Assembly (NCBI GenBank): GCA_036677085.1
Contig: JAKFFI010000013.1
Coordinates: 1-31,626, forward strand
From: JAGPUQ01 sp036677085
Lineage (GTDB): Bacteria; Pseudomonadota; Gammaproteobacteria; Pseudomonadales; Porticoccaceae
Reading direction: 5' to 3'
Length of the DNA stretch: 31,626 nucleotides
Part shown: positions 9,184-17,450 of the stretch, piece by piece
Layout: each line of letters begins with the position of its first letter
Position numbering within the stretch: the first letter of the stretch is position 1
Position numbers and translations under genes: made by a program
Notes under the pieces: model-generated
Seen by the model: the letters and a program-made list of their open reading frames with translations, nothing else
What the model was told of the DNA's origin: nothing
Databases searched by the model: none

Positions 9184-9453
9184 TCAACGGCGCAAGCCGA
9201 GCTTGGCAATCAACTGCCGGTAGCGCTCCGGGTTCTTGCCTTTCAGGTAATCAAGCAATTTGCGCCGCTGATTCACCATGCGGATAAGCCCGCGCCGGGA
9301 ATGGTGGTCCTTGCCGTGCGCCTTGAAGTGGCCCTGCAACTTGTCGATGTTGGCGCTCAGCAGCGCAACCTGAACTTCCGGTGAGCCGGTGTCGTTTGCA
9401 GCGCTCGCATTGTCGCGAATGATCACGGATTTTTCTTCTGCGTTCAGTGCCAT
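9184..9453 (-). CDS. rpsO: 30S ribosomal protein S15
   Basis: 89 residues, exactly the family length, starting MALNAEEKSVIIRDNA and ending in LIAKLGLRR. The family landmarks TGSPEVQVALLSANIDKLQGH, then HHSRRGLIRMVNQRRKLLDYL are present. The ATG at 9453 has a GGAG ribosome site nine nt upstream; the frame stays open to 9642 but that stretch is not homologous. S15 binds the central domain of 16S rRNA early in 30S assembly. In E. coli it represses its own mRNA through a leader structure; I could not identify one with confidence in the 124-nt spacer after truB (9454-9577), where I see no other gene. Confidence 0.98.
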   Translation of the reverse strand: MALNAEEKSVIIRDNASAANDTGSPEVQVALLSANIDKLQGHFKAHGKDHHSRRGLIRMVNQRRKLLDYLKGKNPERYRQLIAKLGLRR

Positions 9454-9577
9454 GTCGTGGTCTCCAATATGCCGATAAGATTCGGGTCGGTCCGCGCATA
9501 TTTGCAGACCGCCCAGTGGTTGCCGGATGCGGCACCATGCCGCTCCGGTATTCGTCCAGCAGATTTTCAACAACCTG

Positions 9578-10522
9578 CTAGCGCTGGGCTCCGGCCACCA
9601 ACCGGTGGGGCTTGATACGGCCGTCGTCCAATACTTCGCCAACGCCGAGAAATTCTCCCGGCGCTCTGAAAACCCTTACCAGATCGCCTTCGCTCGCTTC
9701 CTGCCGCGCCTGCGCCAGCGCCACCGCCTGGCCGCGCAAAAAATACCAGGACAGATTCTCCGGCAGCTCCAGCGCCGGGCGGTCGGCAACGGCCGCATCC
9801 ACCGGGCGCAGCAAGGTATCCAGTTCCGCGAACGATCCACCGGTACGCAGCGCGTCGATTGCATCCAACGTCACCGCATCGGCTTCGTCAAACGGGCCTG
9901 ACGCCAGACGCCGCAAGCGGGTCACATGAGCGCCGCAGCCCAATTGACGCCCGAGATCCTCGGCGAGCGTCCGGATGTAGGTGCCCTTGCTGCAGCGGAT
10001 GACCACATCCAGTTCGGCGCATTCGCCGCCGCGAAACGCACAGATTTCGTAGCTGTGAACAGTCACCTGACGCGGCGCGCGCTCCACCTCGATCCCCTGA
10101 CGCGCCAGCTTGTAAAGGGGCTGGCCTCCTTGCTTGAGTGCCGAATACATCGAGGGGATCTGCTCGAAGACGCCACGAAACGACGCCAGCGCCGCCTCGA
10201 CCCGCGCGGCGGATATTCCGGCTGCGCTCTGTTCCGCCAGCACTTCGCCGTCCTGATCGCCGGTGGTCGTGGTCACACCCAGCCGGAAAGTGCTGGCGTA
10301 GGTCTTGTCGGCCTCCAGCAAAAACTGGGTGAATTTGGTGGCTTCACCAAAACAGATCGGCAGCACACCCGTCGCGAGGGGATCCAGACTGCCGGTATGT
10401 CCCGCCTTGGCGGCGTCAAACAGCCATTTTACGCGCTGCAGGGCCTGGTTCGACGTCGGGCCCGCCGGTTTATCGAGCACCAGGATGCCATCCACGGATC
10501 TGCCCTTGCGCGTACGCGCCAC
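9578..10522 (-). CDS. truB: tRNA pseudouridine(55) synthase
   Basis: 314 residues, the same as E. coli TruB. It carries DGILVLDKPAGPTSNQALQ near the start and the catalytic GHTGSLDPLATGVLPICFG, with the nucleophile Asp47. A Y-containing segment (DKTYASTFRLGVTT), a GTYIRTLAEDLG motif and a C-terminal PUA-like domain follow. It makes pseudouridine 55 in the T-loop of tRNAs. The start is a GTG at 10522, one base after the rbfA stop, so translation is probably coupled. This placement between rbfA and rpsO is the conserved gammaproteobacterial arrangement. Confidence 0.97.
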   Translation of the reverse strand: MARTRKGRSVDGILVLDKPAGPTSNQALQRVKWLFDAAKAGHTGSLDPLATGVLPICFGEATKFTQFLLEADKTYASTFRLGVTTTTGDQDGEVLAEQSAAGISAARVEAALASFRGVFEQIPSMYSALKQGGQPLYKLARQGIEVERAPRQVTVHSYEICAFRGGECAELDVVIRCSKGTYIRTLAEDLGRQLGCGAHVTRLRRLASGPFDEADAVTLDAIDALRTGGSFAELDTLLRPVDAAVADRPALELPENLSWYFLRGQAVALAQARQEASEGDLVRVFRAPGEFLGVGEVLDDGRIKPHRLVAGAQR

Positions 10523-10523
10523 C

Positions 10524-10910
10524 TCAGCTTTGCTCCGCGCTGCGGGCGCGCTCGTCGCTCGCCAGCGCGTGCTCGATCAAGGCGGCGAGTCTTTGTCCGC
10601 GGTCACCAGTGGTGTCGTGGATGAACTGCAAGCGCGGCATGATGCGCAGGCGAATCATGCCGCTGAGTCTGCCCCGCAAAAAGCCGGCGGCGCCGTTGAG
10701 CGCCGCGATCGCCTCCGCGCACTGTTCCACGCTGCGCTGGCCGATAAAGCTCACAAACACTTTGGCGCTCGCAAGGTCGCGGCTGACATCGACGCTGGTG
10801 ATGTTGGCCAACTCGACGCGCGGATCGTCGAGTTCGGTGCGCAGCAAATCCGCCAGCTCTCGCTGGAGTGCATCGGCGACCCGCTCGCTGCGCTTAAATT
10901 CCCTGGGCAT
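10524..10910 (-). CDS. rbfA: 30S ribosome-binding factor A
   Basis: 128 residues; RbfA family members are about 120-135. It starts MPREFKRSERVADALQRELADLL and continues with DPRVELANITSVDVSRDLASAKVFVSF, typical of the KH-like RbfA fold. The segment LRGRLSGMIRLRIMPRLQFIHD is the most conserved part of the family. RbfA helps 16S rRNA 5'-end maturation and late 30S assembly, especially in the cold. It lies 12 nt after infB and one nt before truB, in a tight operon. Confidence 0.97.
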   Translation of the reverse strand: MPREFKRSERVADALQRELADLLRTELDDPRVELANITSVDVSRDLASAKVFVSFIGQRSVEQCAEAIAALNGAAGFLRGRLSGMIRLRIMPRLQFIHDTTGDRGQRLAALIEHALASDERARSAEQS

Positions 10911-10922
10911 ATGCTGGCCTCG

Positions 10923-13466
10923 CTAGAGCTGCCGCGCCACCCGCTGGATGTCGTAGACCTCGATCTGATCGCCGGGGCGAACATCGTTGTAGCCTTTCAC
11001 CCCGACACCGCATTCGGTACCGGCACGCACCTCGGCCACATCGTCCTTGAAGCGTCGCAAGGACTCCAGTTCACCGGAAAAAATCACCACGTTGTCACGC
11101 AACACCCGAATCGGCTTGTTGCGATACAGTGCGCCCTCCACTACGCGGCAACCGGCGACCTGACCAAATTTCGGCGACCGGAACACTTCGCGCACTTCGG
11201 CGATGCCGACGATTTCCTCGCGTACTTCGGGCGCCAGCATTCCCGACAGCGCCTGCTTGATCTCGTCGAGCAGGTGGTAAATGACGCTGTAGTAGCGGAT
11301 GTCCACACCTTCGGCAGCGGCGACCTTGCGCGCGGCGGCATCGGCGCGGACATTGAAACCCAGCACCACCGCACCCGTGGTAACCGCGAGATTGATGTCG
11401 GATTCGGTCAACCCGCCGATCCCGGAGCTCACCACATGCACACCCACCTCATCGGTGGCAAAGTCATGGAGCGCGGACAGCAGGGCTTCCAGGGAACCGC
11501 GCACGTCCGCCTTGATGACCACCGGCAGCACTTTGCGCGCGGTGCCTTCGAACCCGGCAAATACGTTCTCGAGGTTGGCGGCTTGCTGACGCGCCACGCG
11601 CTCGTCGCGCGACCGGGTCTGACGCAACTGAACGATCTCACGCGCCTTGCGTTCATCGGAAGTCACATAGAATTCATCACCGGCTTGCGGCGGGCTATCG
11701 AGGCCGAGCACTTCAACCGGTATTGAGGGGCCCGCCTCGCGCGCCGGAGCGCCGTCGTCGCCGATCATCGCCCGCACCTTGCCGATACTTTCGCCGGCCA
11801 GCAAAAAATCGCCGGGGCGCAGCGTGCCCGCCTGCACCAGCAAGGTCGCTACCACACCCCGCGCGCGATCGACGCGCGCTTCGATGACGACGCCACGCGC
11901 CGGCACCGCGACCGGGGCGCGCAGTTCGAGCACTTCGGCCTGCAAGGACACCGCTTCCAGCAGTGCTTCAATACCTTCGCCGGTATGGGCGGAAACCCGC
12001 ACGAACTGTGTATCACCGCCCCATTCCTCGGGCACGACTTCCAACGCCGACAACTCACTGACGATCTGATCGATATTCGCGCCCTGTTTGTCGATCTTGT
12101 TGATGGCAACCACCAGGGGTACGCCGGCGGCGCGCGCATGCGCGACCGCTTCCTTGGTCTGCGGCATCACGCCGTCATCCGCCGCGACCACGAGAATCAC
12201 CACATCGGTGGCGCGGGCGCCGCGGGCGCGCATCGCGGTAAAGGCGGCGTGACCCGGGGTATCGAGGAACGTAATGAACCCGCGCGGCGTCGGCACATGA
12301 TAAGCACCGATATGTTGCGTGATGCCGCCCGCTTCACCGGACGCAACACGGGATTTGCGGATGTAATCAAGCAGTGAAGTTTTGCCATGGTCGACATGGC
12401 CCATCACGGTAACCACTGGCGCACGAGGCAGCGACTCTGCCTCCACCGCCGCGATCTCTTCGCGAAATGTCTCCTCCACAGCGGCTTCACGCGAGGCGAC
12501 GGCCACCGGCTTGTGCCCCATTTCCTCGATCACCAGAAATGCGGTATCACGGTCAATCGTCTGATTGATGGTGGCCATGGTGCCCATCTTCATCAATTCG
12601 CGAATGACCATTGCCGCCTTGACCGTCATCTTCTGAGCAAGATCAGCCACGGTAATCTGTTCTGGCACTTCAACTTCGCGCACAATTTTTCCGGTAGGTT
12701 TCTTGAACACATGGATATTGCGGGCCTGCACTGCCGGACGCCCCGACAGCAGTCTCGGCTTGCGGTCGGAGTCGTCGTCCTCCACCAGTATTTCGGCAAC
12801 GCCTTCGGTCTTTTGCTTGCGCTGCCCTTTGAGCGGCTTCTTTTTCTTGGGCTTGTCGTCGTCGACATCCAGCGGGGCGTCATCGCGCTTTTCACGCTTC
12901 TTCCCGGCTTTGCCACCATCGCCAACCGCGAGCGGCTCCGCCGCTGCTATTGCAGCAACCACGGCAGGCGCGCCATCGACCTTGGCAACCGCCTTTTCCG
13001 GCTCCTGGCCAGGCTCCGGCTCTTGTCGTGCCTCCTCCGCGTTACGCGCGCGTTCTTCGTCGGCCTTGCGGCGCGCTTCAATCGCGGCGATTCGCTGGGC
13101 TTCCGGATCTTCAAGCACTACTGGAGCGGCAACCGCCGCGACCAACTCTGAGGATGGTTCCGTCTCGCCGCTTTCATCCTGCTTGACGTAAGTGCGCTTC
13201 TTGCGCACTTCCACATTGACGACGCGCTTACCCGATCCCGCACGCAACGTACTCACGGTCTTGCGGCGCAGGGTGATTTTGCGCGGCTCCTCCGCCTCCT
13301 CGCCGTGGAGGCTTTTCAGATAAATCAGTAATTTCCGCTTATCCTCGTCGTTGACTACCTGCTCGGCGGAGTTGTGCGACAAGCCGGCGGCGTGCATTTG
13401 CCGAAGCAACCGCTCAACCGGAGCATCGACAACTTCGGCAAGTTCACTGACAGTCAGTTGAGCCAT
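10923..13466 (-). CDS. infB: Translation initiation factor IF-2
   Basis: 847 residues (E. coli IF2 alpha is 890). An IF2_N winged-helix-like domain occupies about residues 1-50. A long charged, low-complexity Ala/Glu/Lys linker (about 55-250) includes Lys-rich clusters such as KPKKKKPLKGQRKQK. A second N-domain region follows at about 265-320. The GTPase domain has G1 GHVDHGKTS at 356-364, G3 DTPGH at 402-406 and G4 NKID at 456-459, followed by domains II to IV. It delivers initiator tRNA to the 30S subunit; the tRNA-fMet gene lies upstream in the same cluster. Internal initiations giving shorter IF2 forms are known in E. coli; I did not resolve any here. Confidence 0.98.
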   Translation of the reverse strand: MAQLTVSELAEVVDAPVERLLRQMHAAGLSHNSAEQVVNDEDKRKLLIYLKSLHGEEAEEPRKITLRRKTVSTLRAGSGKRVVNVEVRKKRTYVKQDESGETEPSSELVAAVAAPVVLEDPEAQRIAAIEARRKADEERARNAEEARQEPEPGQEPEKAVAKVDGAPAVVAAIAAAEPLAVGDGGKAGKKREKRDDAPLDVDDDKPKKKKPLKGQRKQKTEGVAEILVEDDDSDRKPRLLSGRPAVQARNIHVFKKPTGKIVREVEVPEQITVADLAQKMTVKAAMVIRELMKMGTMATINQTIDRDTAFLVIEEMGHKPVAVASREAAVEETFREEIAAVEAESLPRAPVVTVMGHVDHGKTSLLDYIRKSRVASGEAGGITQHIGAYHVPTPRGFITFLDTPGHAAFTAMRARGARATDVVILVVAADDGVMPQTKEAVAHARAAGVPLVVAINKIDKQGANIDQIVSELSALEVVPEEWGGDTQFVRVSAHTGEGIEALLEAVSLQAEVLELRAPVAVPARGVVIEARVDRARGVVATLLVQAGTLRPGDFLLAGESIGKVRAMIGDDGAPAREAGPSIPVEVLGLDSPPQAGDEFYVTSDERKAREIVQLRQTRSRDERVARQQAANLENVFAGFEGTARKVLPVVIKADVRGSLEALLSALHDFATDEVGVHVVSSGIGGLTESDINLAVTTGAVVLGFNVRADAAARKVAAAEGVDIRYYSVIYHLLDEIKQALSGMLAPEVREEIVGIAEVREVFRSPKFGQVAGCRVVEGALYRNKPIRVLRDNVVIFSGELESLRRFKDDVAEVRAGTECGVGVKGYNDVRPGDQIEVYDIQRVARQL

Positions 13467-13532
13467 GCTTTTCCGTTCTCCGGTCTATGTGCGATCAGCA
13501 TCACACCTGATCCGTTTCTAATTTGATCTGTC

Positions 13533-15026
13533 TCAAGCTTCATTCGTTACAAACCAGGGCGCACGCGCTGTCATTATCAGCTCCGCGGCACGTTCCGGCG
13601 ACATCGCCTCAATGTCCAGCAAATCATCCACCGACTGCTCGGCGAGATCTTCGACAGAAACAATGCCATTGGCCGCCAGTTTATGCGCCAACGCGGGAGT
13701 CATGCCGGCCATCGCCAGCAGATCCTCTCCGGGAATCGCCTCCGCCAACTCTTCCTCGGATGCGAGCGCCCGGGTCAACAGGGCATCCTTCGCGCGAGCC
13801 CGCAGTTCTTCAGCCATATCGCGATCGAACCCCTCGATACTGGCCATTTCATCGATGGGAACGTAAGCGATCTCTTCGAGCGTCGTAAAGCCTTCCTCGA
13901 CGAGTACGCTGGCCACGTCCTCATCGATATCGAGTTTGTCCATGAACTGCTGGATGGTGCTCCCGGCCTCGGCTTCCTGCTTGGCCTGAATCTCATCCAC
14001 GCTCATCACGTTGATGTTCCAGCCGGTGAGCTCGGATGCCAGGCGCACGTTCTGGCCACCGCGCCCGATGGCCTGGGCCAGCGTATCGCCGGCGACGGCC
14101 ACGTCCATCGAATGACTGTCTTCGTCCACGATAATGGATTCGACTTCCGCGGGCGCCATCGCGTTTATGACCAGCTGCGCGGGATTATCGTCCCACAACA
14201 CGATATCGATGCGCTCACCGTCGAGCTCGTTGGACACCGCCTGCACCCGCGCACCGCGCATGCCGACGCAGGCACCAATGGGGTCCATGCGCCCGTCGTT
14301 GGTCTTCACGGCGATTTTCGCCCGCGCCCCGGGATCGCGCGCGGCGGCACGAATCTCGATCACCTGTTCGGCGATTTCGGGAACTTCGATGCGGAACAAC
14401 TGGGTCAACATGGCATTGCAGCGCCGGCTCATCAACAACACCGGACCGCGGCCTTCGGTGTTTATGCCGATCAGCACCGCACGCACCCGGTCGTTGACAC
14501 GGAATACTTCCCGGCCCACCAATTCTTCCCTCGGCAACAGTCCTTCCGCATTGTTGCCGAGATCAACGATGATGTGTTCGCGCGTGACTTTCTTGACCAT
14601 GCCGCCCAGCAACTCGCCCAGTCGGTGCTCGTATTGCCGCGCGACCAGCGCGCGCTCGGCATCGCGCACCTTCTGCACGATCACCTGTTTGGCCGTCTGG
14701 GCAGCTATCCGTCCGAATTCGACGTTGTCGATCCGCTCTTCATAAATATCGCCCGGCTTGAGATCCGGGTTGTGCTCGTGCGCCTCTTCCAGCGTGAACT
14801 GGGTGCCGAGCTCAGCCAGCGTGTCATCATCGACTACGGTCCACCAGCGATACGTCTCGTAGTCTCCGGTGCGCCGGTCTATCGTGACGCGGATATTGGA
14901 GTCTTCGTCGAAACGCTTTTTGGTCGCCATCGCGAGCGCCTGCTCCATGGCGTCAAAAATCACACCCTCGGTGACGCCCTTTTCATTGGACACCGCCTGG
15001 GCAACCAGCAGGATTTCCTTGCTCAT
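13533..15026 (-). CDS. nusA: Transcription termination/antitermination factor NusA
   Basis: 497 residues versus 495 in E. coli. The N-terminal RNA polymerase-binding domain begins MSKEILLVAQAVSNEKGV. An S1 domain (about 135-200) includes VTREHIIVDLGNNAEGLLPREEL. Two KH domains follow (about 200-345), including DPIGACVGMRGARVQAVSNE and IGRGGQNVRLASELTGW. Two helix-hairpin-helix acidic repeats at the C-terminus (about 365-490) are the AR1/AR2 type found in enterobacterial-like NusA. It modulates pausing, intrinsic and Rho termination and rRNA antitermination. It starts 10 nt after the rimP stop. In E. coli NusA acts back on its own operon; that is not visible here. Confidence 0.98.
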   Translation of the reverse strand: MSKEILLVAQAVSNEKGVTEGVIFDAMEQALAMATKKRFDEDSNIRVTIDRRTGDYETYRWWTVVDDDTLAELGTQFTLEEAHEHNPDLKPGDIYEERIDNVEFGRIAAQTAKQVIVQKVRDAERALVARQYEHRLGELLGGMVKKVTREHIIVDLGNNAEGLLPREELVGREVFRVNDRVRAVLIGINTEGRGPVLLMSRRCNAMLTQLFRIEVPEIAEQVIEIRAAARDPGARAKIAVKTNDGRMDPIGACVGMRGARVQAVSNELDGERIDIVLWDDNPAQLVINAMAPAEVESIIVDEDSHSMDVAVAGDTLAQAIGRGGQNVRLASELTGWNINVMSVDEIQAKQEAEAGSTIQQFMDKLDIDEDVASVLVEEGFTTLEEIAYVPIDEMASIEGFDRDMAEELRARAKDALLTRALASEEELAEAIPGEDLLAMAGMTPALAHKLAANGIVSVEDLAEQSVDDLLDIEAMSPERAAELIMTARAPWFVTNEA

Positions 15027-15036
15027 TCCAACGCTC

Positions 15037-15498
15037 TCACTCGTTACCGAATTGCGGCACTACGCTTGCCCGTTCGACACTGGCATGCGGAAATACATAT
15101 TCATGGTCGTCGACTATCATGACAATCTCGTCTTTTTCCACGGCCATCAGGCGTCCCTGGAATTTGCGTCGCCCCTCGAAAGCCACGCGCAAGCGCAAGC
15201 TGACGTCGGATCCAACAAACTGCCGAAACTGGTCCAGCTCATACAGGGGCCGATCCAGCCCTGGCGATGACACTTCCAGGGTGTATTCGCCCGCAATAGG
15301 GTTTTCGACATCCAGCAAGCTACCCAGCTGTCGACTGACGCGCTCGCAATCCTGAATGCCGATTCCATCCGACTTGTCGATGTATACCCTGAGCAAGCCT
15401 TGCCGACCCGCCGCCGAAAACTCCAGACCCCAAAGCTCGTAACCGAACGCGGTCACCACCGGCTCGATCAATGCTCTCAGTCTGTCGTCACGCCGCAT
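15037..15498 (-). CDS. rimP: Ribosome maturation factor RimP
   Basis: 153 residues from the ATG at 15498, close to E. coli RimP (150). Landmarks are YELWGLEFSAAGRQGLLRVYID, then GIGIQDCERVSRQLGSLLDVE and EYTLEVSSPGLDRPL, the family signature. A C-terminal SH3-like barrel follows, ending in VPQFGNE. An in-frame GTG at 15525 would add nine residues. The ATG aligns better with the family start and has a GGGA ribosome site. RimP is needed for 30S maturation. It is the first protein gene of the nusA-infB operon and follows the tRNA-fMet terminator. Confidence 0.96.
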   Translation of the reverse strand: MRRDDRLRALIEPVVTAFGYELWGLEFSAAGRQGLLRVYIDKSDGIGIQDCERVSRQLGSLLDVENPIAGEYTLEVSSPGLDRPLYELDQFRQFVGSDVSLRLRVAFEGRRKFQGRLMAVEKDEIVMIVDDHEYVFPHASVERASVVPQFGNE

Positions 15499-15576
15499 GC
15501 CATCCCGCCATTGTCGCACCGCCACTGTCGCCCCGGATTCGCCTCCAGCCCGGCGCGTCCTGCTGCATCAGCACGT

Positions 15577-15604
15577 CAGATACACCAACCGCTGCCAGTG
15601 TAAA
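15577..15604 (-). promoter_or_regulatory. Possible sigma70 promoter for rimP operon
   Basis: On the minus strand TTTACA (15604-15599) is followed after 16 nt by TATCTG (15582-15577). The -35 matches consensus at five of six positions, the -10 at only three. It lies just downstream of the tRNA-fMet terminator, so it could restart transcription into rimP. This is weak sequence evidence. Confidence 0.3.
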
Positions 15605-15618
15605 ATCCGGAACCCCGG

Positions 15619-15646
15619 AAAACAAAAAGCCCCTGATATCAGGGGC
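15619..15646 (-). terminator. Intrinsic terminator after tRNA-fMet, before rimP
   Basis: The perfect 18-nt palindrome GCCCCTGATATCAGGGGC (15629-15646) is followed on the minus strand by TTTTTGTTTT (15628-15619). It lies 36 nt past the 3' end of tRNA-fMet. It should end most tRNA transcripts, with read-through feeding rimP-nusA-infB, as known for metY in E. coli. Confidence 0.85.
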
Positions 15647-15681
15647 CCTTGTCACCGGCCGACACATGTGCCGGCGAAATT

Positions 15682-15758
<77 letters not shown>

Positions 15759-15844
15759 TCGACAAACGGCTTGCGCCGCCTCAGGAATCTGGTAGTTCCC
15801 GACCCTCGCACCGCCCTGAACTTGCATCAATGCGAGGGGCGCGA

Positions 15845-15873
15845 AGTATAGGATCGGACCGTCAGCAGGTCAA
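15845..15873 (-). promoter_or_regulatory. Strong sigma70 promoter for tRNA-fMet
   Basis: On the minus strand TTGACC (15873-15868), a 17-nt spacer, then TATACT (15850-15845): five of six matches in each element at ideal spacing. A G/C-only GCGCCCC stretch follows close behind the -10, like the discriminator of stringently controlled stable-RNA promoters. A start near 15838 would give an about 80-nt leader for RNase P to remove. Confidence 0.85.
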
Positions 15874-16068
15874 GCGTCCCAACGCGCCGCAAGCCGCGGC
15901 ATGGCACTCCGGAAACCCCAGCCGGGCGTCCATGAAATCAAATGGGCGCACTGTGCGACCACGCGAGCACTTGACCAAAGGAAAAGAATATCTGGTCCTG
16001 CATCCGGTCAAGACCGGTCTACCGGCGGCACCTCTTGCGCATCGATGAATCAGGATTCGGCGCTTCTT
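15874..16068. other. Intergenic spacer between tRNA-Leu and tRNA-fMet, no gene seen
   Basis: Together with the tRNA-fMet promoter and the short tandem repeat this forms the 350-nt gap between the two tRNA genes. Open frames here are short, lack ribosome sites and cross the tRNAs, so I call none. I saw no intrinsic terminator directly after tRNA-Leu. Confidence 0.6.
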
Positions 16069-16110
16069 GCAGCCAGAACATTGCAACCAGAACATTACAA
16101 CCAGAACATG
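16069..16110. repeat. Three tandem 14-bp repeats abutting the 3' end of tRNA-Leu
   Basis: Units are 16069-16082, 16083-16096 and 16097-16110, each a version of GCAACCAGAACATT with one or two changes. The third unit runs into the complement of the tRNA CCA end (16109-16111). No function is evident; it could be slippage-derived trailer sequence. Confidence 0.8.
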
Positions 16111-16193
16111 GTGCCCAAGGCCGGACTCGAACCGGCACAGCTTGCGCCACTACCCCCTCAAGATAGCGTGTCTACCAATTCCACCACTTGGGC
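16109..16193 (-). tRNA. leuU: tRNA-Leu (GAG anticodon)
   Basis: An 85-nt class II tRNA with a long variable arm and encoded CCA (complement at 16109-16111). The acceptor arm GCCCAAG pairs with CTTGGGC. The D-arm region GGTGGAATTGGTAGACACGC is typical of tRNA-Leu. The anticodon stem CTATC/GGTAG holds the loop TTGAGGG with anticodon GAG (complement at 16157-16159), decoding CUC and CUU. It sits 5 nt after the secG stop, the same neighbour as E. coli leuU, and should be cut from the secG transcript. Confidence 0.97.
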
Positions 16194-16198
16194 AAAAC

Positions 16199-16639
16199 TC
16201 AAGGTTTCGGTGGCGCTTCCTTCGGCACCACTTCTTTGCTCACTGTATCTTCAGTTACCACATCTTCGCTTGCGGCTTCATCGGTGATCGCCGGAATCTC
16301 CGCGTCGGCGGCATGATTGTCGCCAGCGTCCGCGGCCGGAATTTCAGTATCCGCTGGCGCAGCCTCGAGCATCTGGATCTCCGGCGTGAGCGCTGCACCT
16401 GCGCCGGCGTTATGTTTCGCGATCACCGCCAGACCAAAACTGGTCAGAAAGAATACCAACGCCAGTCCCGCAGTTACCCTGCTGAAGAAATTCCAGCTGC
16501 CGACACTGCCGAATAACGTCTGCGATGCACCAGCACCGAAGGATGCCCCCGCCTCGGCCCCCTTGCCCTGCTGCAACAGCACGAAGGCAACCATTGCACA
16601 CGCAGTGAGAATATGTAAGAGGATTACCGCGGTTTCCAT
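16199..16639 (-). CDS. secG: Protein-export membrane protein SecG
   Basis: 146 residues, longer than E. coli SecG (110). Helix 1 is at about residues 3-22 (VILLHILTACAMVAFVLLQQ). The conserved loop GKGAEAGASFGAGASQTLFGS follows, then helix 2 at about 55-72 (AGLALVFFLTSFGLAVIA). This is the auxiliary subunit of the SecYEG translocon. The extra length is an acidic Ala/Glu/Asp/Pro tail (about 78-146) with loosely repeated TEDTVSKEVVPKE-like blocks; variable SecG tails are common. The ATG overlaps the end of tpiA by 16 nt and has a GGAG ribosome site. The tRNA-Leu gene begins 5 nt downstream. Confidence 0.96.
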   Translation of the reverse strand: METAVILLHILTACAMVAFVLLQQGKGAEAGASFGAGASQTLFGSVGSWNFFSRVTAGLALVFFLTSFGLAVIAKHNAGAGAALTPEIQMLEAAPADTEIPAADAGDNHAADAEIPAITDEAASEDVVTEDTVSKEVVPKEAPPKP

Positions 16640-17379
16640 GATTCTCCAGTCGCCAACCTACATATGGCCATGAATTCCTCCGCCACCAGGGAGGCACCCC
16701 CCACCAGGACACCGTCGACGTCCGGCTGGGCAAACAACTCCGCAGCGTTGGCTTCGGATACGCTGCCACCGTACAAAAGTCGGGTTGAGCCACCGCCGGC
16801 ACCCAGCAGGCTCCGAACACGCTCCTGCACCGACTGGACCTGCGCTGGACTGGCGGTAACGCCAGTGCCAATTGCCCACACGGGTTCATAGGCGATTACC
16901 GCCATGGCCAGAGCTTCCAGACCCGCGACGTCGGCAATCGCCTTCAGCTGGCGGTGCAGTACTTGCCAGGTCGTGCCCGCATTGCGTTCGGCCGCATCCT
17001 CACCGACACACAGCACTGGCGTAATGCCCGCCGCGCGCGCTCTCTCAAACTGCCTGGCCACCCGCGGGTCGGTCTCGCCGAAGAGCCTCCGCCGCTCGGA
17101 ATGCCCCACCAAAACGTACTGGCAGCCGACATCCGCCAGCATCGAACCGGCCACTTCACCGGTATAGGCCCCGCACTCATGCTCGCTCAGGGTCTGCGCG
17201 GCGAGGCGAATCCCGGTGCCGGAAACCCGTGCCGCCGCTTCGGCGAGATACACGAAGGGGGGGCACACGGCAATTTCGGCGTCGAGATCGGCAGCCCCCA
17301 CAATACCGTCGAGCAACTGGCCCACTGAACGACGCGAGCCGTTCATTTTCCAGTTGCCGATAACGAGAGGTTTGCGCAT
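16624..17379 (-). CDS. tpiA: Triosephosphate isomerase
   Basis: 251 residues, the family norm. Catalytic residues are in place: Lys11 in GNWKMN, His93 in VGHSERR and Glu165 in AYEPVWAIGTG. The flexible-loop region (WAIGTGVTASPAQVQ) and the phosphate-binding LLYGGSVSEANAAEL segment are also there. It interconverts dihydroxyacetone phosphate and glyceraldehyde 3-phosphate in the cytoplasm. Its place between glmM and secG is as in Pseudomonas and unlike E. coli. The gene overlaps secG by 16 nt, suggesting coupled translation. There is a 71-nt gap from glmM, which may hold a promoter. Confidence 0.98.
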   Translation of the reverse strand: MRKPLVIGNWKMNGSRRSVGQLLDGIVGAADLDAEIAVCPPFVYLAEAAARVSGTGIRLAAQTLSEHECGAYTGEVAGSMLADVGCQYVLVGHSERRRLFGETDPRVARQFERARAAGITPVLCVGEDAAERNAGTTWQVLHRQLKAIADVAGLEALAMAVIAYEPVWAIGTGVTASPAQVQSVQERVRSLLGAGGGSTRLLYGGSVSEANAAELFAQPDVDGVLVGGASLVAEEFMAICRLATGESWKPR

Positions 17380-17403
17380 GACTCGGGTCGAAAAAGGGCG
17401 CCA

Positions 17404-17432
17404 ATAGTAGCCAAGTTAACCGTGACAAACAA
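17404..17432 (-). promoter_or_regulatory. Possible sigma70 promoter for tpiA-secG-tRNA-Leu
   Basis: On the minus strand TTGTTT (17432-17427), 17-nt spacer, TACTAT (17409-17404), inside the 71-nt glmM-tpiA gap. A start near 17397 would leave a short leader of about 18 nt. The hexamers match consensus only partly, so this is tentative. Confidence 0.4.
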
Positions 17433-17450
17433 GGAAAAGGCCGTGATCGG

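Noticed and set aside
13683..15122. A 479-codon plus-strand frame antisense to nusA, and a similar 498-codon frame antisense to glmM at 17457-18953
   Set aside because: Both are explained by codon bias of the true genes on the other strand.
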